A stretch of DNA of 64,000 nt from Diplocarpon mali (Eukaryota > Ascomycota > Leotiomycetes > Helotiales > Drepanopezizaceae): the NCBI GenBank assembly GCA_024741835.1, contig JAENRP010000026.1, forward strand, positions 45,361-109,360. Direction: 5' to 3'. A model generated the notes under the pieces. The model searched no databases and was not told where the DNA came from. It saw only the letters and a list, made by a program, of their open reading frames with translations. Shown in pieces: positions 48,883 to 58,179 of this stretch (positions are counted from its first letter, which is position 1; each line of letters opens with the position of its first letter). A program made the position numbers and the translations under genes.

Positions 48883-49583
48883 CCGTAATATCGCTCGTGA
48901 TTTTGCCACGAGCGAAACACCGATGCAGGATCTTTAACGGGCACTGTTCGCCGGGCCAGAGTCACCGATTCCATATTTACCTGACATCCGGATTCTAGAT
49001 ATGAAGCCGGCATGAGGCACTAGTTCTTTGGGCCAGAAGAAACGTACCCAGTCATCCAAGTGCAACTTGGGAACCCAGAATCTACTATCGGTTATAGCGG
49101 AGTCAGCTAAACATCTCTAGCCTCTCGGGTTAGGTCAGTTATCATCGTCTATCTGCCGTCATCACACCACAACCACGATACCACCCTCTCTGCCTTGAAG
49201 CTATTCAGAAACTGCACTCTCATGGTTTTCCTTGACAGCAGGCTGGTAGGCAGCTGCGCATATTCTTGTTGGTTTCTACAGCCTGGGTATCTCCATCATG
49301 CAATGGATTCACCTGCTCTTGAGTTTCTCTCCGCTTTCCTCGACTCTGAAAGTCGCTAGCTGTGTCTTCATGTGGGGCCCGAAACGATTACTTAGTGTCT
49401 CGATGGCTAGACCTTCTCGGAACGAATAGTCTCTCTCCACCCTGACGAATGAAGAGATGGCGAAGTTGAGCATTTTTTCCGCAGATAAACACATCTTGAA
49501 AACTGCTCAGAAATGTCATCATACTCCCACTTGTCATGGTCTAGCTCAGCAAATTTTCATTCTATGCGAGCACTACTCGGGGC
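48883..49583. other. Intergenic; probable missing first exon of next gene
   Basis: No independent gene. The plus-strand gene that follows has no usable ATG before 50112 in its frame, so a first exon should lie here. ATG 49303 (MDSPALEFLSAFLDSESR then stop) and ATG 49513 are the candidates, but neither has a clear donor that joins in frame. Confidence 0.4.
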
Positions 49584-50633
49584 TTGAGCATCCCCTATGA
49601 GAACTTACTCAAAAGCCGTCCAGATCCTCCCCAGCCATACTTCCCAAACATTTTCAACCATCGGATCATACTCATCTCTATCTTCATCGACCTGCTCTTC
49701 GACCGCCTTACTCTTGGTAATTTGTCATTGATTCATTCATCTTCTTCTCCTCTCGGCTCTCACAGACGCTTTGGCATTAAGAATACATCATCGTATCCAG
49801 CAGATTCAGCAGGTCATCAGACACATCCACGAGCAGCTTGTCCAAGACAGAGCAGCGGAGAAGGAGTGTCGCTTGGAGGTAATCCAAGATATCGGTGTAC
49901 AGAAATTGCCGGTCCTTCGCCCGACTGTCCGGAACGAGTGGGTGGTATTCTGGGGGTAAAGAAAACAATCCGGCGTAGCGATTCGTCATTGCAGAGTCGT
50001 CGGAATTCGAGGTCAGACGAGGAAATCCGTCACCTACTCGAGTACTCTGCAACTGAGTCTCGCTCCCCTCGCCGCAAGCATACCATCTCGGGCTCCTTTC
50101 CGATCCAAATGCCGGAGAGGAAGAGGTCAAACTCGGGTGCGGGAGAGGAGCGCCCCGTGAAGCGAGTTAAGCAACGCGCCACCTTGGATGCGGACCTGCG
50201 GAAATACAGAAGGATGCAGGTTGAGTATTGCAAAGGGAAGATTGTCGAAATCATCATGTCTGTTGTGGATGCCGGGGCCGAGGAGACGGGGTTGAAGCCG
50301 CGCGTGCAATATGAGGGGCTCCATCCAAGCTTACTTGCCAATCTGGACGCCGCCGGCTGCACCACTGCCCCCGCTTTGCAAAGGACCAAGATGAACCAGA
50401 TGGACGAGGCCGAGCGATTGCAACCCTTTCACCACGAGGAAGATTACTTGGCGTGGATGGCTGAGCTCGAACAGAAATTCGAAAAGTCGAATATCACGGG
50501 ATCGGAAGTGGTACTCACTGCCATGGCGCTGCAGACGAAGGAGGCCGAGGCTGTCAGGAAGACCAGGGAGTCCGAGGCGATGGTCGAGGACAAGGGCTGG
50601 GATTTCGGAGAGAAATGGCTCGGCGAGCGTTGA
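49584..50633 (+). CDS. Hypothetical protein, basic and Ser/Arg-rich, 5' end unresolved
   Basis: Unknown family. Three exons fit together: from at latest 49584 to 49716, then 49766-49878, then 49995-50633, with GT-AG introns of 49 and 116 nt and consistent phases; about 294 residues visible. Exon 2 encodes a Gln/His-rich amphipathic helix (HHRIQQIQQVIRHIHEQLVQ) that looks like a coiled coil. Exon 3 begins SRRNSRSDEEIRHLLEYSAT, continues with a basic nuclear-localisation-like stretch (ERKRSNSGAGEERPVKRVKQ) and a helical C-terminal domain (KYRRMQVEYCKGKIVEIIMS, LAWMAELEQKFEKSNITGSE) ending at WDFGEKWLGER. The apparent start at 49584 is TTG, not ATG, so a first exon is missing. The basic stretch suggests a nuclear protein; nothing shows a catalytic site. 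Minus-strand frames across it are shadows. Confidence 0.6.
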   Translation: MSIPYENLLKSRPDPPQPYFPNIFNHRIILISIFIDLLFDRLTLGNLSLIHSSSSPLGSHRRFGIKNTSSYPADSAGHQTHPRAACPRQSSGEGVSLGGNPRYRCTEIAGPSPDCPERVGGILGVKKTIRRSDSSLQSRRNSRSDEEIRHLLEYSATESRSPRRKHTISGSFPIQMPERKRSNSGAGEERPVKRVKQRATLDADLRKYRRMQVEYCKGKIVEIIMSVVDAGAEETGLKPRVQYEGLHPSLLANLDAAGCTTAPALQRTKMNQMDEAERLQPFHHEEDYLAWMAELEQKFEKSNITGSEVVLTAMALQTKEAEAVRKTRESEAMVEDKGWDFGEKWLGER

Positions 50634-50937
50634 ACCTACCTGTTTCCTGGTGTATGCTTTCTGTCTTGTGTGCTCGTGGGGATGCCGGACCTGAAGCTGG
50701 GGACGCCGACAGAGTAGCTGCGAGCTGGAAGCCTCGAGCCCGGGACGGAAAGAAACTGGATCATCGCCTCTGTTGAAACTGTTGATACTGTTGATACTGA
50801 TACCGTCTCTGTGATACCGTCTCTGTGATAGCCAGCCGTTGTACGCCACCTTGCACCAAGACGCTCTGGTCGCTTCGTCCGTGCGATCAAGGGCGGAAGC
50901 TATTGCGAACCCTACCCCTAACCCGCAGAACAGTAAG

Positions 50938-51282
50938 ATGCCGCAGCGGATACCCCGCCATCGAAGCTCGAGTGAGGGCTCCACGGTGAAGGCATCAGCT
51001 CCTCTCAGCCTGCGTCGAAGTACAAGCCAGCAACGAGCACAATTGGGTCTGCTGGGGGGAGGGAGAGAGAGAGAGGGAGAGAGAGAGAGGGAGAGAGAGA
51101 GAGGGAGAGAGAGAGAGGGAGAGAGAGAGAGAGAGAGAGAGAGAAAGCAGGGAGGGTGCGCTGGATGTAAAGTAAAGATTGAGCGGATGAGAGAATGGGA
51201 AGAGAGTGATGATTTCCGTTCCGACATGTACCAAATGCTCAAGGGGCTGCAGGGATCACTTGCAAGCCAAGGTGTTGGTTGA
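50938..51282 (+). CDS. Small hypothetical protein with Arg-Glu repeat
   Basis: Open frame of 114 codons from ATG 50938 (MPQRIPRHRSSSEGSTVKAS). The middle third is an in-frame GA microsatellite that translates to alternating Arg-Glu/Gly-Glu, flanked by protein-like segments: LRRSTSQQRAQLGLLG before it and VKIERMREWEESDDFRSDMY with a helical end after it. The frame is open a further 99 bases upstream without ATG, so an upstream exon is possible. It lies 305 bases after the preceding gene on the same strand. No family is recognised. The C-terminal segment is the best reason to believe it is translated; the repeat alone would be expected to stay open in all frames. Confidence 0.4.
   Translation: MPQRIPRHRSSSEGSTVKASAPLSLRRSTSQQRAQLGLLGGGREREGERERERERGREREGERERERERKQGGCAGCKVKIERMREWEESDDFRSDMYQMLKGLQGSLASQGVG
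51059..51144. repeat. GA-rich microsatellite
   Basis: About 85 bases of GAGA/GGGAGAGAGA in a regular 10-12-base higher-order pattern, ending in a pure GA run. It lies inside the small hypothetical frame on the plus strand, and on the minus strand yields Leu-Ser runs that create a false 356-codon frame (50331-51401). Confidence 0.9.
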
Positions 51283-51534
51283 TTGTGGCGAGAGGGGAAT
51301 GGGTTTCCACCTCCCCGGAGTACGAATATGCGTAGGGACCAGGTCGAAGTGTTTCTTGGAGGGGACAGACCTCCTACCAACAGCCAGGGTACATGACACA
51401 AGCATCAAACTCACGAAAGGGAGAGCCGCAGGCAAAACAGGAGCTCCATGGATCACGCATGCTATCTATCGTACACCTCTTCCCTCCATTATCTGCAACG
51501 TTATACTATCCTCAATCGCATTGGCTTTGCCCGT

Positions 51535-52053
51535 TCACATCTTTCCGCTAACCTCATTCGCCTTTCCCTTCGCCTGTCCCGCAACCTCATTCGCCTTGCC
51601 CTTTGCCTCCCCAGCCAACTCGGTCGCCTTGCCCTTGACCTCGCCAGCGACCTCCGATGCTGCCCCCTTGGCCTCGCCGGAGGACATGCCCGCAACGTCC
51701 TTGGCTTTTTGGGCAGCGTTCTCTGTCCAGAGGTTAGCGAAGCTTCTTCACCTCAATCTCCTTGATGAGATGTTGGAGATGCGGCCAATCGTAGGTCCAT
51801 GTGTGACCATGACCAAGTGGCGTCCCACAGATATGCCCGCGGACCTGAGTAGAGCGAGGAAGGACGAGATCATACCGCCAGCCTTGATCCCATCGACGAG
51901 CACATCCGAAACCTTGCGGTCCACAGTCTTCACACCATCCTTGACCGTCTCCGTGGTACTCTTGCGGGCAACCAACGAGGTCGAGAAGGCGCGGGGAGCG
52001 AAGCGCGCGCTGCGGCTGGCACCGAGGATTGTCGTGCGGGTGAGGAAAGACAT
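51535..52053 (-). CDS. Mitochondrial LEA-like stress protein
   Basis: Late-embryogenesis-abundant-like protein, 121 residues, probably protecting membranes or proteins during drying or heat. Exon 1 52053-51876 and exon 2 51722-51535; the 153-nt intron has a GTATGA donor and GCTAACC branch site next to the CAG acceptor. Residues 1-32 (MSFLTRTTILGASRSARFAP) form an amphipathic, Arg/Ser-rich mitochondrial presequence. Then comes TTETVKDGVKTVDRKVSDVL. Exon 2 holds four to five imperfect 11-residue units of the form (S/T/N)E(V/L)AG(E/Q)(V/A)KGKA, the group-3 LEA pattern, ending NEVSGKM. The longer open frame above 52053 runs through the 5' UTR, including a GGAT repeat, and is not needed. Confidence 0.82.
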
Positions 52054-52094
52054 TATGTTATTCTGATTGGAAGTGTGGAGATTGAGGTTGAGTT

Positions 52095-52125
52095 GGATGG
52101 ATGGATGGATGGATGGATGGATGGA
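52095..52125. repeat. GGAT tandem repeat in LEA leader
   Basis: About seven to eight copies of GGAT (CCAT on the gene strand), 42 bases before the LEA start codon, so probably inside its 5' UTR or core promoter. Length variation here could alter leader length. Confidence 0.85.
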
Positions 52126-52759
52126 ATTCGGAGAGAATGGCAAGGTCTCGCACGAGGGGAGGAATTGCTTATAAGGGAGAGGGACTGGTCGACGAGAGCC
52201 ATGGAGCTACGGCCTTGACGTCACTGTTATTCGCTTAAGATGTGCAGCTGCAGCAGGAATCGTCGATGGTACCGTCAACAGGGAGCCAATTCAACGCGCG
52301 AGGGCATGTGGGTTTTCGTGGTCGCTTGTAGAGGGTCGCTCTTCGAGTGTGTGTTTAATGCCTTATGTCGTATTTCCTGGGCTGTCGTTGAAAGAGTCTG
52401 CTTCCTTTCAAGGACCAGAGACAAGACCTTGAGATTTCCCATGCCGTCAGACATCGCATTTCTTGGCCCCTGTCTGCGGCTCTGGACTGGGCGGGACGGA
52501 CCTAGTTTGCGGAGAAGGTTTGATGGCCGGAAATCCGGGTTTGGTTCCGAATGCAACATAAAACTTTATATGAGCCAGACAATGCGTGTCAGTAAATGTA
52601 CAGAGGTAACAACAGCTCCCCTCCGACTGCTGTAGACGTCGTCAGACCTGACTTGGCTGGTAAGTCATCTTCGCTTCATGGCTTGACCCAGCTTCAAGCC
52701 TTCCGGTCGTCAACGGAAGACGGCATCTCGGTAGCGACACCCAGACGACTTCTGCAATA
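52126..52759. other. Intergenic: LEA promoter and hydratase 3' flank
   Basis: 634 bases between two minus-strand genes. Frames on both strands (52240-52635 plus, 52275-52559 minus) lack motifs. No further feature seen. Confidence 0.5.
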
Positions 52760-53964
52760 TCATCTGCCCTTGAACTCGGGCATGCTCTTCTCCCTGAACG
52801 CCAGCAGAGCCTCATTCCTATCCTCCGTCCCAACAACCCTCTCATACATCTTATTCTCCACCTCCTCCCTCGCGTACTGCACCGCTTGCAACGCAGCCCG
52901 GACAGCCACGGGCCCACCCTGACATATCTCCCCCGCCAGCTTCACGGCAACGCTCAAGACCTCCTCTTTGGCCTTCCCCATCAACTCCTTCTTGTACTCG
53001 TCCCCCTCCTTCCCCTCCTCCGGCACGATCTCCACTAGTCGATCTGCGATACCCAGGAAGTACGCTTCGGCCGCACTGACTCTCCTACCGGTCAGGATCA
53101 TATCTCTGGCCCGGCCGAGGCCAATGAGGGCCGGCAGCCGGTAGGTGCCTCCCGCGCCCGGGATAATCCCGAGACGGGTCTCGGGGAGCCCGACCTGGGC
53201 TGTGGAGGCTAAGACGCGCATGTGTGTGCACAGCGCGAGTTCAAGGCCACCGCCCAGGGCGAGAGAGCTGACGGCGCTGATGGTGGGGATGGGAAGGGTG
53301 GCGAGGGCCGTGAAGGTGTTGCGGAGGTTGGCGAGGAAGGCTGCTGTCCTGGGGATTGTTAGCTGGGGTGCGGTAGATACGAGATTCCCACACGGCAAGC
53401 CTGGTTCTTTTATGTGACTTCGGAGTCGTCTCCGCGGCGAGAGTGGTGGAGACATACTCCCCAGCAGAGAACCCTGCCCTCTCCTTCAAATCCGCCCCGG
53501 CACAGAACGAGCTGTCCACATCACTCGCCAGCACCAACGCCCTCGTCGGCCCTTGATGATCGACGCCCGCTGCGCCGCCGAAGACCTGCCTCGCGGGCAA
53601 TTCATCGCCGTGCCTGTCGTACTCGGACGCTACGAAATCGATATTCGTGCGGAGTTCCTGGAGAAGCTGGCGTGAGAGCGCGTTGCGGGCTGCGGGGCGG
53701 GCCTGATCGGACACATGAGCATAGATTCGCTTTGTATTGCTGTAACCGTGCCAGGTCGGGTTCGGGATAGGTGGGTGGAGAGGCTTGTGGCGAGAACTCT
53801 TACCGACAGGACGCGGGGTGAAGACAGCTTACCAGAGACAGAATCCGGATCCTCCCACTACCAGGAGCGGGCACATCCAAGACCCTCACCAGAGGCGTCG
53901 GCTGTGTGGAGTAGCATCGTCGTAGCTTGGGCAGCGAGGTGAAAGGACGGAAGAGGTTGCGCAT
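52760..53964 (-). CDS. Enoyl-CoA hydratase/isomerase, probably mitochondrial
   Basis: Crotonase-fold hydratase, 321 residues, closest in layout to the AUH/methylglutaconyl-CoA hydratase group, which works in leucine breakdown; a general enoyl-CoA hydratase is also possible. Exons 53964-53833, 53702-53458, 53348-52760 with introns of 130 and 109 nt. The N terminus (MRNLFRPFTSLPKLRRCYST) is a mitochondrial presequence. The substrate-binding block ARPAARNALSRQLLQELRTN begins near residue 45. The first oxyanion-hole loop DSSFCAGADLKER is near residue 105, and the second (ISAVSSLALGGGLELALCTH) near 155. PETRLGIIPGAGGTYRLPAL with the catalytic-region Glu (ETRLG) is near 185, then LTGRRVSAAEAYFLGIADRL. 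The C terminus NEALLAFREKSMPEFKGR is canonical. It is divergent from the ankyrin gene, only 374 bases away. Confidence 0.9.
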
Positions 53965-54338
53965 CGTGAGTGAAGAGAGGTCTCGTAGAGCACGAGGCGG
54001 ATTCTGGGCCCGGGCTGGGCCGAGGCTGGGTTGGACTGACTTGCTACTGTGGAGATGCCAGGGCTCCAGTCGCGTCACCGCCTTTCGCCTAACCTTACTT
54101 TCTGCCGTGTATAAGCTTGGCACCTCTGTAGCATGATCGCCGACATCCTTTCATCTCTGACGACAGTCATCTCTTGATGTTTGGCATATTTGATAGAAAC
54201 ATCTGACATACAAAATCCGCACAGTCGCCGACATCTCCTCAGCTAGCTCAGCTCCGAAAGAGTCAACCGGTCCTTGGAAAGCATTCATATCGACTCGGCC
54301 TGCACCGACTCTCGCCCCAACCCCGAAGACCGAGGCAA
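53965..54338. promoter_or_regulatory. Short bidirectional promoter region
   Basis: 374 bases separate the start codons of the minus-strand hydratase and the plus-strand ankyrin gene, so both promoters and leaders must fit here or overlap. No box stands out clearly enough to name. Confidence 0.5.
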
Positions 54339-55267
54339 ATGGCTGCGTCAACAGACCTCCCACCCGAAGCCATCGCCTTCGCAACAAGAATGTACGAGGC
54401 CGCCCGCGCAGGCCAGACCGCCGTATTCGAGCAAGCCTTGCCCGCTGGGTTGCCTGCCAACATGACGAATGACAAGGGAGACAGTCTTGTAAATCCCTCT
54501 TCCTGCGCCTCAAGTTCACCATCACTCCGTACCAGATCATGAGAGAACGTCCACTTCCCAAGCTGTACTTGGAGGAGCTACCAGGGTGCTTCATCTACCG
54601 TGTCTGGCACCATCTATCTCGTCATCTCGAATCACATCCTGTAGTTTTGAATTATACCTTTCCGACAAGACTCAACATGGGATATCACCGGAGGCTAATT
54701 ATACGACATCGCATCCAGCTGATGCTCGCATCATACCACGGTCACGCACCCCTCGTCACGGTCCTGCTTAGGCACGGCGCGGACCCGAACCGCGTCAACG
54801 ACCGGGGACAAACGCCGCTGGCTGGGGCGGTATTTAAAGGTGAGGCGGAGGTTGTTGAGGTATGCTTCTCCCCTCCCCTCATCTCTCCTCCCTACCTGTT
54901 CTCTCTGCTCTTTCGCTGCCCTCTCTCTCCAGTTTCCGGCATCCCGTTTGCAGATCCACCCCACGATCCATCCAAGCCGCAAGCTGATCATACACCCCCA
55001 CCGTAGGCCCTGCTCGCCGGCGGCGCAGACCCGGACCACGGCTCGCCCAGCGCGATGCAGGCTGTGGCGCTCTTCCGGCAGGAGGAGAGGTGGAAGGGGA
55101 GGTTTGAGGGGGCGGCAGGGAGGGGGTTGGCGGGGAAGGAGAAGGGGAAGGAGGGAGATGAGGAGGGGAAGGGGAGGGAGAGAGACGAGGAGGGGAAGGG
55201 GAGGGAGAGAGACGAGGAGGGGAAGAGGAAGCGAGAGATGGCCATCGATGTATGTAGGAGTGTATGA
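54339..55267 (+). CDS. Small ankyrin-repeat protein
   Basis: Probable adaptor with about three ankyrin repeats; 183 residues. Exons 54339-54488, 54719-54859, 55007-55267; introns of 230 nt (branch GGCTAATT) and 147 nt, all phase 0. The exon joins rebuild the repeats: ARAGQTAVFEQALPAGLPAN with NMTNDKGDSL, then LMLASYHGHAPLVTVLLRHG with GADPNRVNDRGQTPLAGAVF, then ALLAGGADPDHGSPSAMQAV. This is the layout of the short cytosolic ankyrin proteins found in most fungi (YCR051W-like), where residues after the repeats are short. Here the C terminus is extended by a Lys/Glu/Gly-rich tail encoded by a 27-bp tandem repeat (9-residue unit EEGKGRERD), which looks like a local expansion rather than a domain. 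Confidence 0.8.
55160..55228. repeat. 27-bp coding minisatellite
   Basis: Two exact 27-bp units starting at 55160 and 55187 and a partial third at 55214. The period is a multiple of three, so each unit adds nine residues (EEGKGRERD) in frame to the ankyrin protein's tail. The surrounding 55100-55160 is also purine-rich. Confidence 0.85.
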
Positions 55268-55420
55268 ATCGAGGCTGTTTGCAACTCTCTCTGCAACTCT
55301 ACCCGTAACGCTGCCCGTGATCCTCGCCATGTAGAAGGACGCCCAGTCTGCGTTGAACCTCTCTGCCACCGGGGCTGGGGAGTTGCGGTAACGCTCCAGC
55401 GCAAGTCCTCGATATATCCC

Positions 55421-55557
55421 ACCTTGACACCAGCGACCTATCCAAGAGCCTTGATCTATGACACCTCTATACTAGTGACCTATCTAACGAGCGTGGATAT
55501 ACAGAGCCTTGACATCTATCACACCTTGACACCAGCGACCTATCCAAGAGCCTTGAT
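55421..55557. repeat. Direct repeat of 35 bp, 102 bp apart
   Basis: The same 35-base string, beginning ACCTTGACACCAGCGACCTA, is found at 55421-55455 and 55523-55557. The bases between contain further shorter echoes (GACCTATC, GAGCCTTGA), and a third degenerate copy follows near 55590-55620, pointing to an eroding tandem array of roughly 50-100-bp units. Confidence 0.8.
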
Positions 55558-55808
55558 ATACAAAGCCATGATATATCTCACCCCTTTACCCCTATTGACC
55601 TATCAAAGAGTCCAAGCCGTCGTCACCCTCAACTCGACCCAGGCTGCGGGAGAGAGAGACGAGCTCCGGCTTTCTAGCTGCGCCGTTTCGTTCGCGTCCG
55701 CTTCGGTGTCTGGGTTGTTTCTCGGCTGCTGCGGAGGGAGTAGACACTCCACCGCGCAGCGACCAGCTGCTTCGGCAGCGCAAGACACGCGCTGGTGTGC
55801 TCCCTGTT

Positions 55809-55978
55809 TTGTGTCTGGATCTGTGTCTGTCGGTGTTGGTGTGTGTCTGCCTGTGCCTATGTCTGTTTGAGCCTATGCCTGTATCTGTCTGTGTCTGCGT
55901 CTGCGTCTGCGTCTGCGCCTGCGTCTGTCTGTCTGTACCTGTGCCTGTATCTGTCTGTGTCTGTATCTCTGCCTCCCC
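55809..55978. repeat. TCTGTG/TCTGCG minisatellite
   Basis: About 170 bases built from six-base units TCTGTG, TCTGCG, CCTGTG and close variants. Because the unit is a multiple of three, frames on both strands stay open (Cys/Val/Leu on plus, Thr/Gln/Asp on minus), producing spurious reading frames. Confidence 0.85.
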
Positions 55979-56094
55979 CGCAGACATAGAGGGTACAGCT
56001 AGGCGTCTCCTCGACGGCAATCATCCCTCCCCGCGCGGGTAGGCCAAGAAGATGAGGCGTTGCCGCTGTCGACCTTAGGTTCTAGGAGAGCGTC

Positions 56095-56118
56095 TAACCC
56101 TAACCCTAACCCTAACCC
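56095..56118. repeat. Interstitial telomere-type repeat, four TAACCC units
   Basis: Four perfect TAACCC units in a row, followed by TGGG. This is the standard fungal telomere repeat, here inside a chromosome arm or near a former end. Related single motifs (ACCCTACCCCTAACCC) appear near 50910-50924. Confidence 0.9.
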
Positions 56119-56292
56119 TGGGTGGGAAGCGGTTTGTGTCTTGTCCGGCTCTGGATGTGGCGACGAGGGGATTGTTTCCAGTAGATACGCCTGTGCGACT
56201 GCCACCGGAGGCCACTGAGAGTCTTTTGTCACAGGCCAAAAATATACGATGTAAATGCACCACTGGGCGTGCAACGATCTAGAGCCGTTTAT

Positions 56293-56540
56293 AAAGCCGC
56301 TAATACCATTTCCCAACCACAGACTTTTCAATCCCCTCGTTTCCTTGTCTATCTCCTTACTTTTATATAGCTTCATACTACCTGTAATATAGCTTAAAAG
56401 ACCTTACAAGTACAGCTTAGCTTGTAACCTATCTCTAGTAAAGCCCTTTACAAATGCCGCTAATACCATTTCCCAACTACAGACTTGTCAATCCACTCTT
56501 TTCCTTATCTTATCTCCGTACTCTTATACTGGTTAATGCT
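56293..56540. repeat. Duplicated block of about 90-100 bp, 160-bp period
   Basis: The sequence from 56301 (TAATACCATTTCCCAAC, ACAGACTT, TCAATCC, TATCTCC) recurs from 56461 at about 85% identity by eye, with the preceding GCCGC also shared. It is a local duplication, AT-rich compared with its surroundings. Confidence 0.75.
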
Positions 56541-57554
56541 ACCCTTCACCATGGCAGAGGCTCGAGAGGGCCAGGTCAGTTCGATCGCTGGGAGTGAAGG
56601 ACGTAGAACATTCTCAGCGCGGCCCCGCGGGTTTGCCGCCGCAGATGGATGGCCAGCCGATAGAGAGTGCAGTGTGGCATGCGGATGCCAGGCCGGCGAG
56701 CCTCTGAGCGAAACGGCTTGCGGATGTGCCTCTGCCTCCTTTCCAGCCACCCAGCCCCCCTGCGTGCCCGCCTCGTGTGGCTCTCCGGGGGTCTCGACGC
56801 CACACGGCCGAGTGATGTCTCGCAGAGCGCCAGAGCACCGTACGACGAAGACACCGTGCTCGTCGTCGTGAAGAACGTTGAGCGCTCGTGTTTCCGAGGG
56901 CCAGGCGGGCCGGATGGTCAGGATGAAGAGACGGTGGGAAGATGGGAGCAGTCGAGTCGAGTTGAGATGAGATGAGTTGGGTCGAGACGAGAAGAGAAGA
57001 GAAGAGTACAGTGCAGTGCAGTACGCTCGGACGAGAAGCATCGGCTTACCTCAGGCACCTCAGGCACAGGCAGGGGCCGGAACACACCGCTCGATGCCGT
57101 TCTGCCGAGCAAAGAGTCTTCGCACCCGACGGCGAGATTTGCGGCTCGTATGGTATAAGAGAGGAAGCGCGGTAGACTCGTCGAAGGCCGGTTGTCCTGG
57201 CTACGGCGTGGCACGTATTCGAGAAACATGTAGATATTCCCAGATATAAATACTGGGACGACCAACCGATCTCGAGAGAGGGCTTCTCTCGGGACGAGGT
57301 CGTCTCGCTCCCCTCTCGCCCGGGAGCATGCCAAACCCAGTACAAGGAACATGGTGGAAGACGTGCTTAACCACGTCCACGTTTGCCTGACTTCGTCCAT
57401 GTCGCCGCGTGCTCGTGCGCCTCGACTACTATCTATAAACCCTACACACTACTTGTCTCGCGCTGGTCGCATGTCCGACTTGGCCGAGTTGCCCGTGTCA
57501 CTTTGCCCTGCGTCTGCGTCTGCGTCTGCGGCGGCGCCTGCGCTTGCGCCAGCG

Positions 57555-57600
57555 TCTGCCATCTGCCATCTGCCATCTGCCATCTGCCATCTGCCACCTG
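57555..57600. repeat. CTGCCAT tandem repeat
   Basis: Five to six copies of the 7-base unit CTGCCAT, the last ones degenerating to CTGCCAC and CTGCCAG. It is preceded by a GCGTCT run at about 57509-57530. Confidence 0.85.
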
Positions 57601-58179
57601 CCAGCTCCCTCGACAGAAACCACAACGCCCAGCTCTGTGACCATGTGTGCTTCTCCGTCGCAGGTATAGCATGATAGTCTGATCCGCGAGCTCGTCGTTC
57701 GTGCTCCACGCCCTCCGCCGCCTCCTCCGTCCCCTCAGCCCTGCTCTCGACGCTCCCCAGCCTCTACCGAGCCGGACCGTCGACTAGGATCCCCCCAAAA
57801 ATTCAAAATCCAAACCATAAACCAAGGGAAAAGAAAAAGAAACAGAAAAAGAAAAAGAAGAGCAGGAAGAAGAAGAGGAAAAAGAAAGAAAATTCCATCA
57901 CCTCGTCATATCAATAGCCACCCCCCTCAGACGCCCACATCAGACAGTCACAGTCCGTAGGCTACGTAGCGCCAGGCACAGCTCAATCCACATCGTCGTC
58001 CGGCTGCCGCGCCTCATCCTCGCTATCGCCGTGTAGCTAACAGCGCCGGGTCGGTCGGGCGCCAGGCGGGCCAGGTAAGTGAGGTCGTCCGCGTGGTCAC
58101 CGCCGCCGGTCAAACTGCCAATCCAATCCACCCCGACCGAACGGATGCCAGCCGGAGCAGCACCGGCGAGCCTTCACCA

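Larger units (their letters stand above)
55268..58179. other. Repeat-dense interval without a supported gene
   Basis: 2.9 kb containing several repeat families listed separately: a 35-bp direct repeat, a CTGTGT-type minisatellite, four telomere-like units, a 100-bp duplicated block and a CTGCCAT run. There is also an A/AG-rich tract at 57800-57895 just before the Sec7 gene leader. Open frames on both strands (for example 56485-57041) are overlapping and repeat-derived; none shows a domain. Confidence 0.55.

Noticed and set aside
50331..51401. 356-codon minus-strand open frame with Leu-Ser runs
   Set aside because: It is the complement of the GA microsatellite and of the hypothetical gene at 49995-50633; the long Leu-Ser tract is repeat-derived and nothing else in it resembles a protein.
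51748..52143. Longer LEA-like frame starting above 52053
   Set aside because: The first 30 codons read a GGAT repeat in the 5' leader; the presequence begins at the later ATG, and the frame after 51876 is intron.
55592..56042. Cys-rich plus frame and Thr/Gln-rich minus frame as secreted proteins
   Set aside because: Both are translations of the TCTGTG-type minisatellite, which keeps all related frames open.
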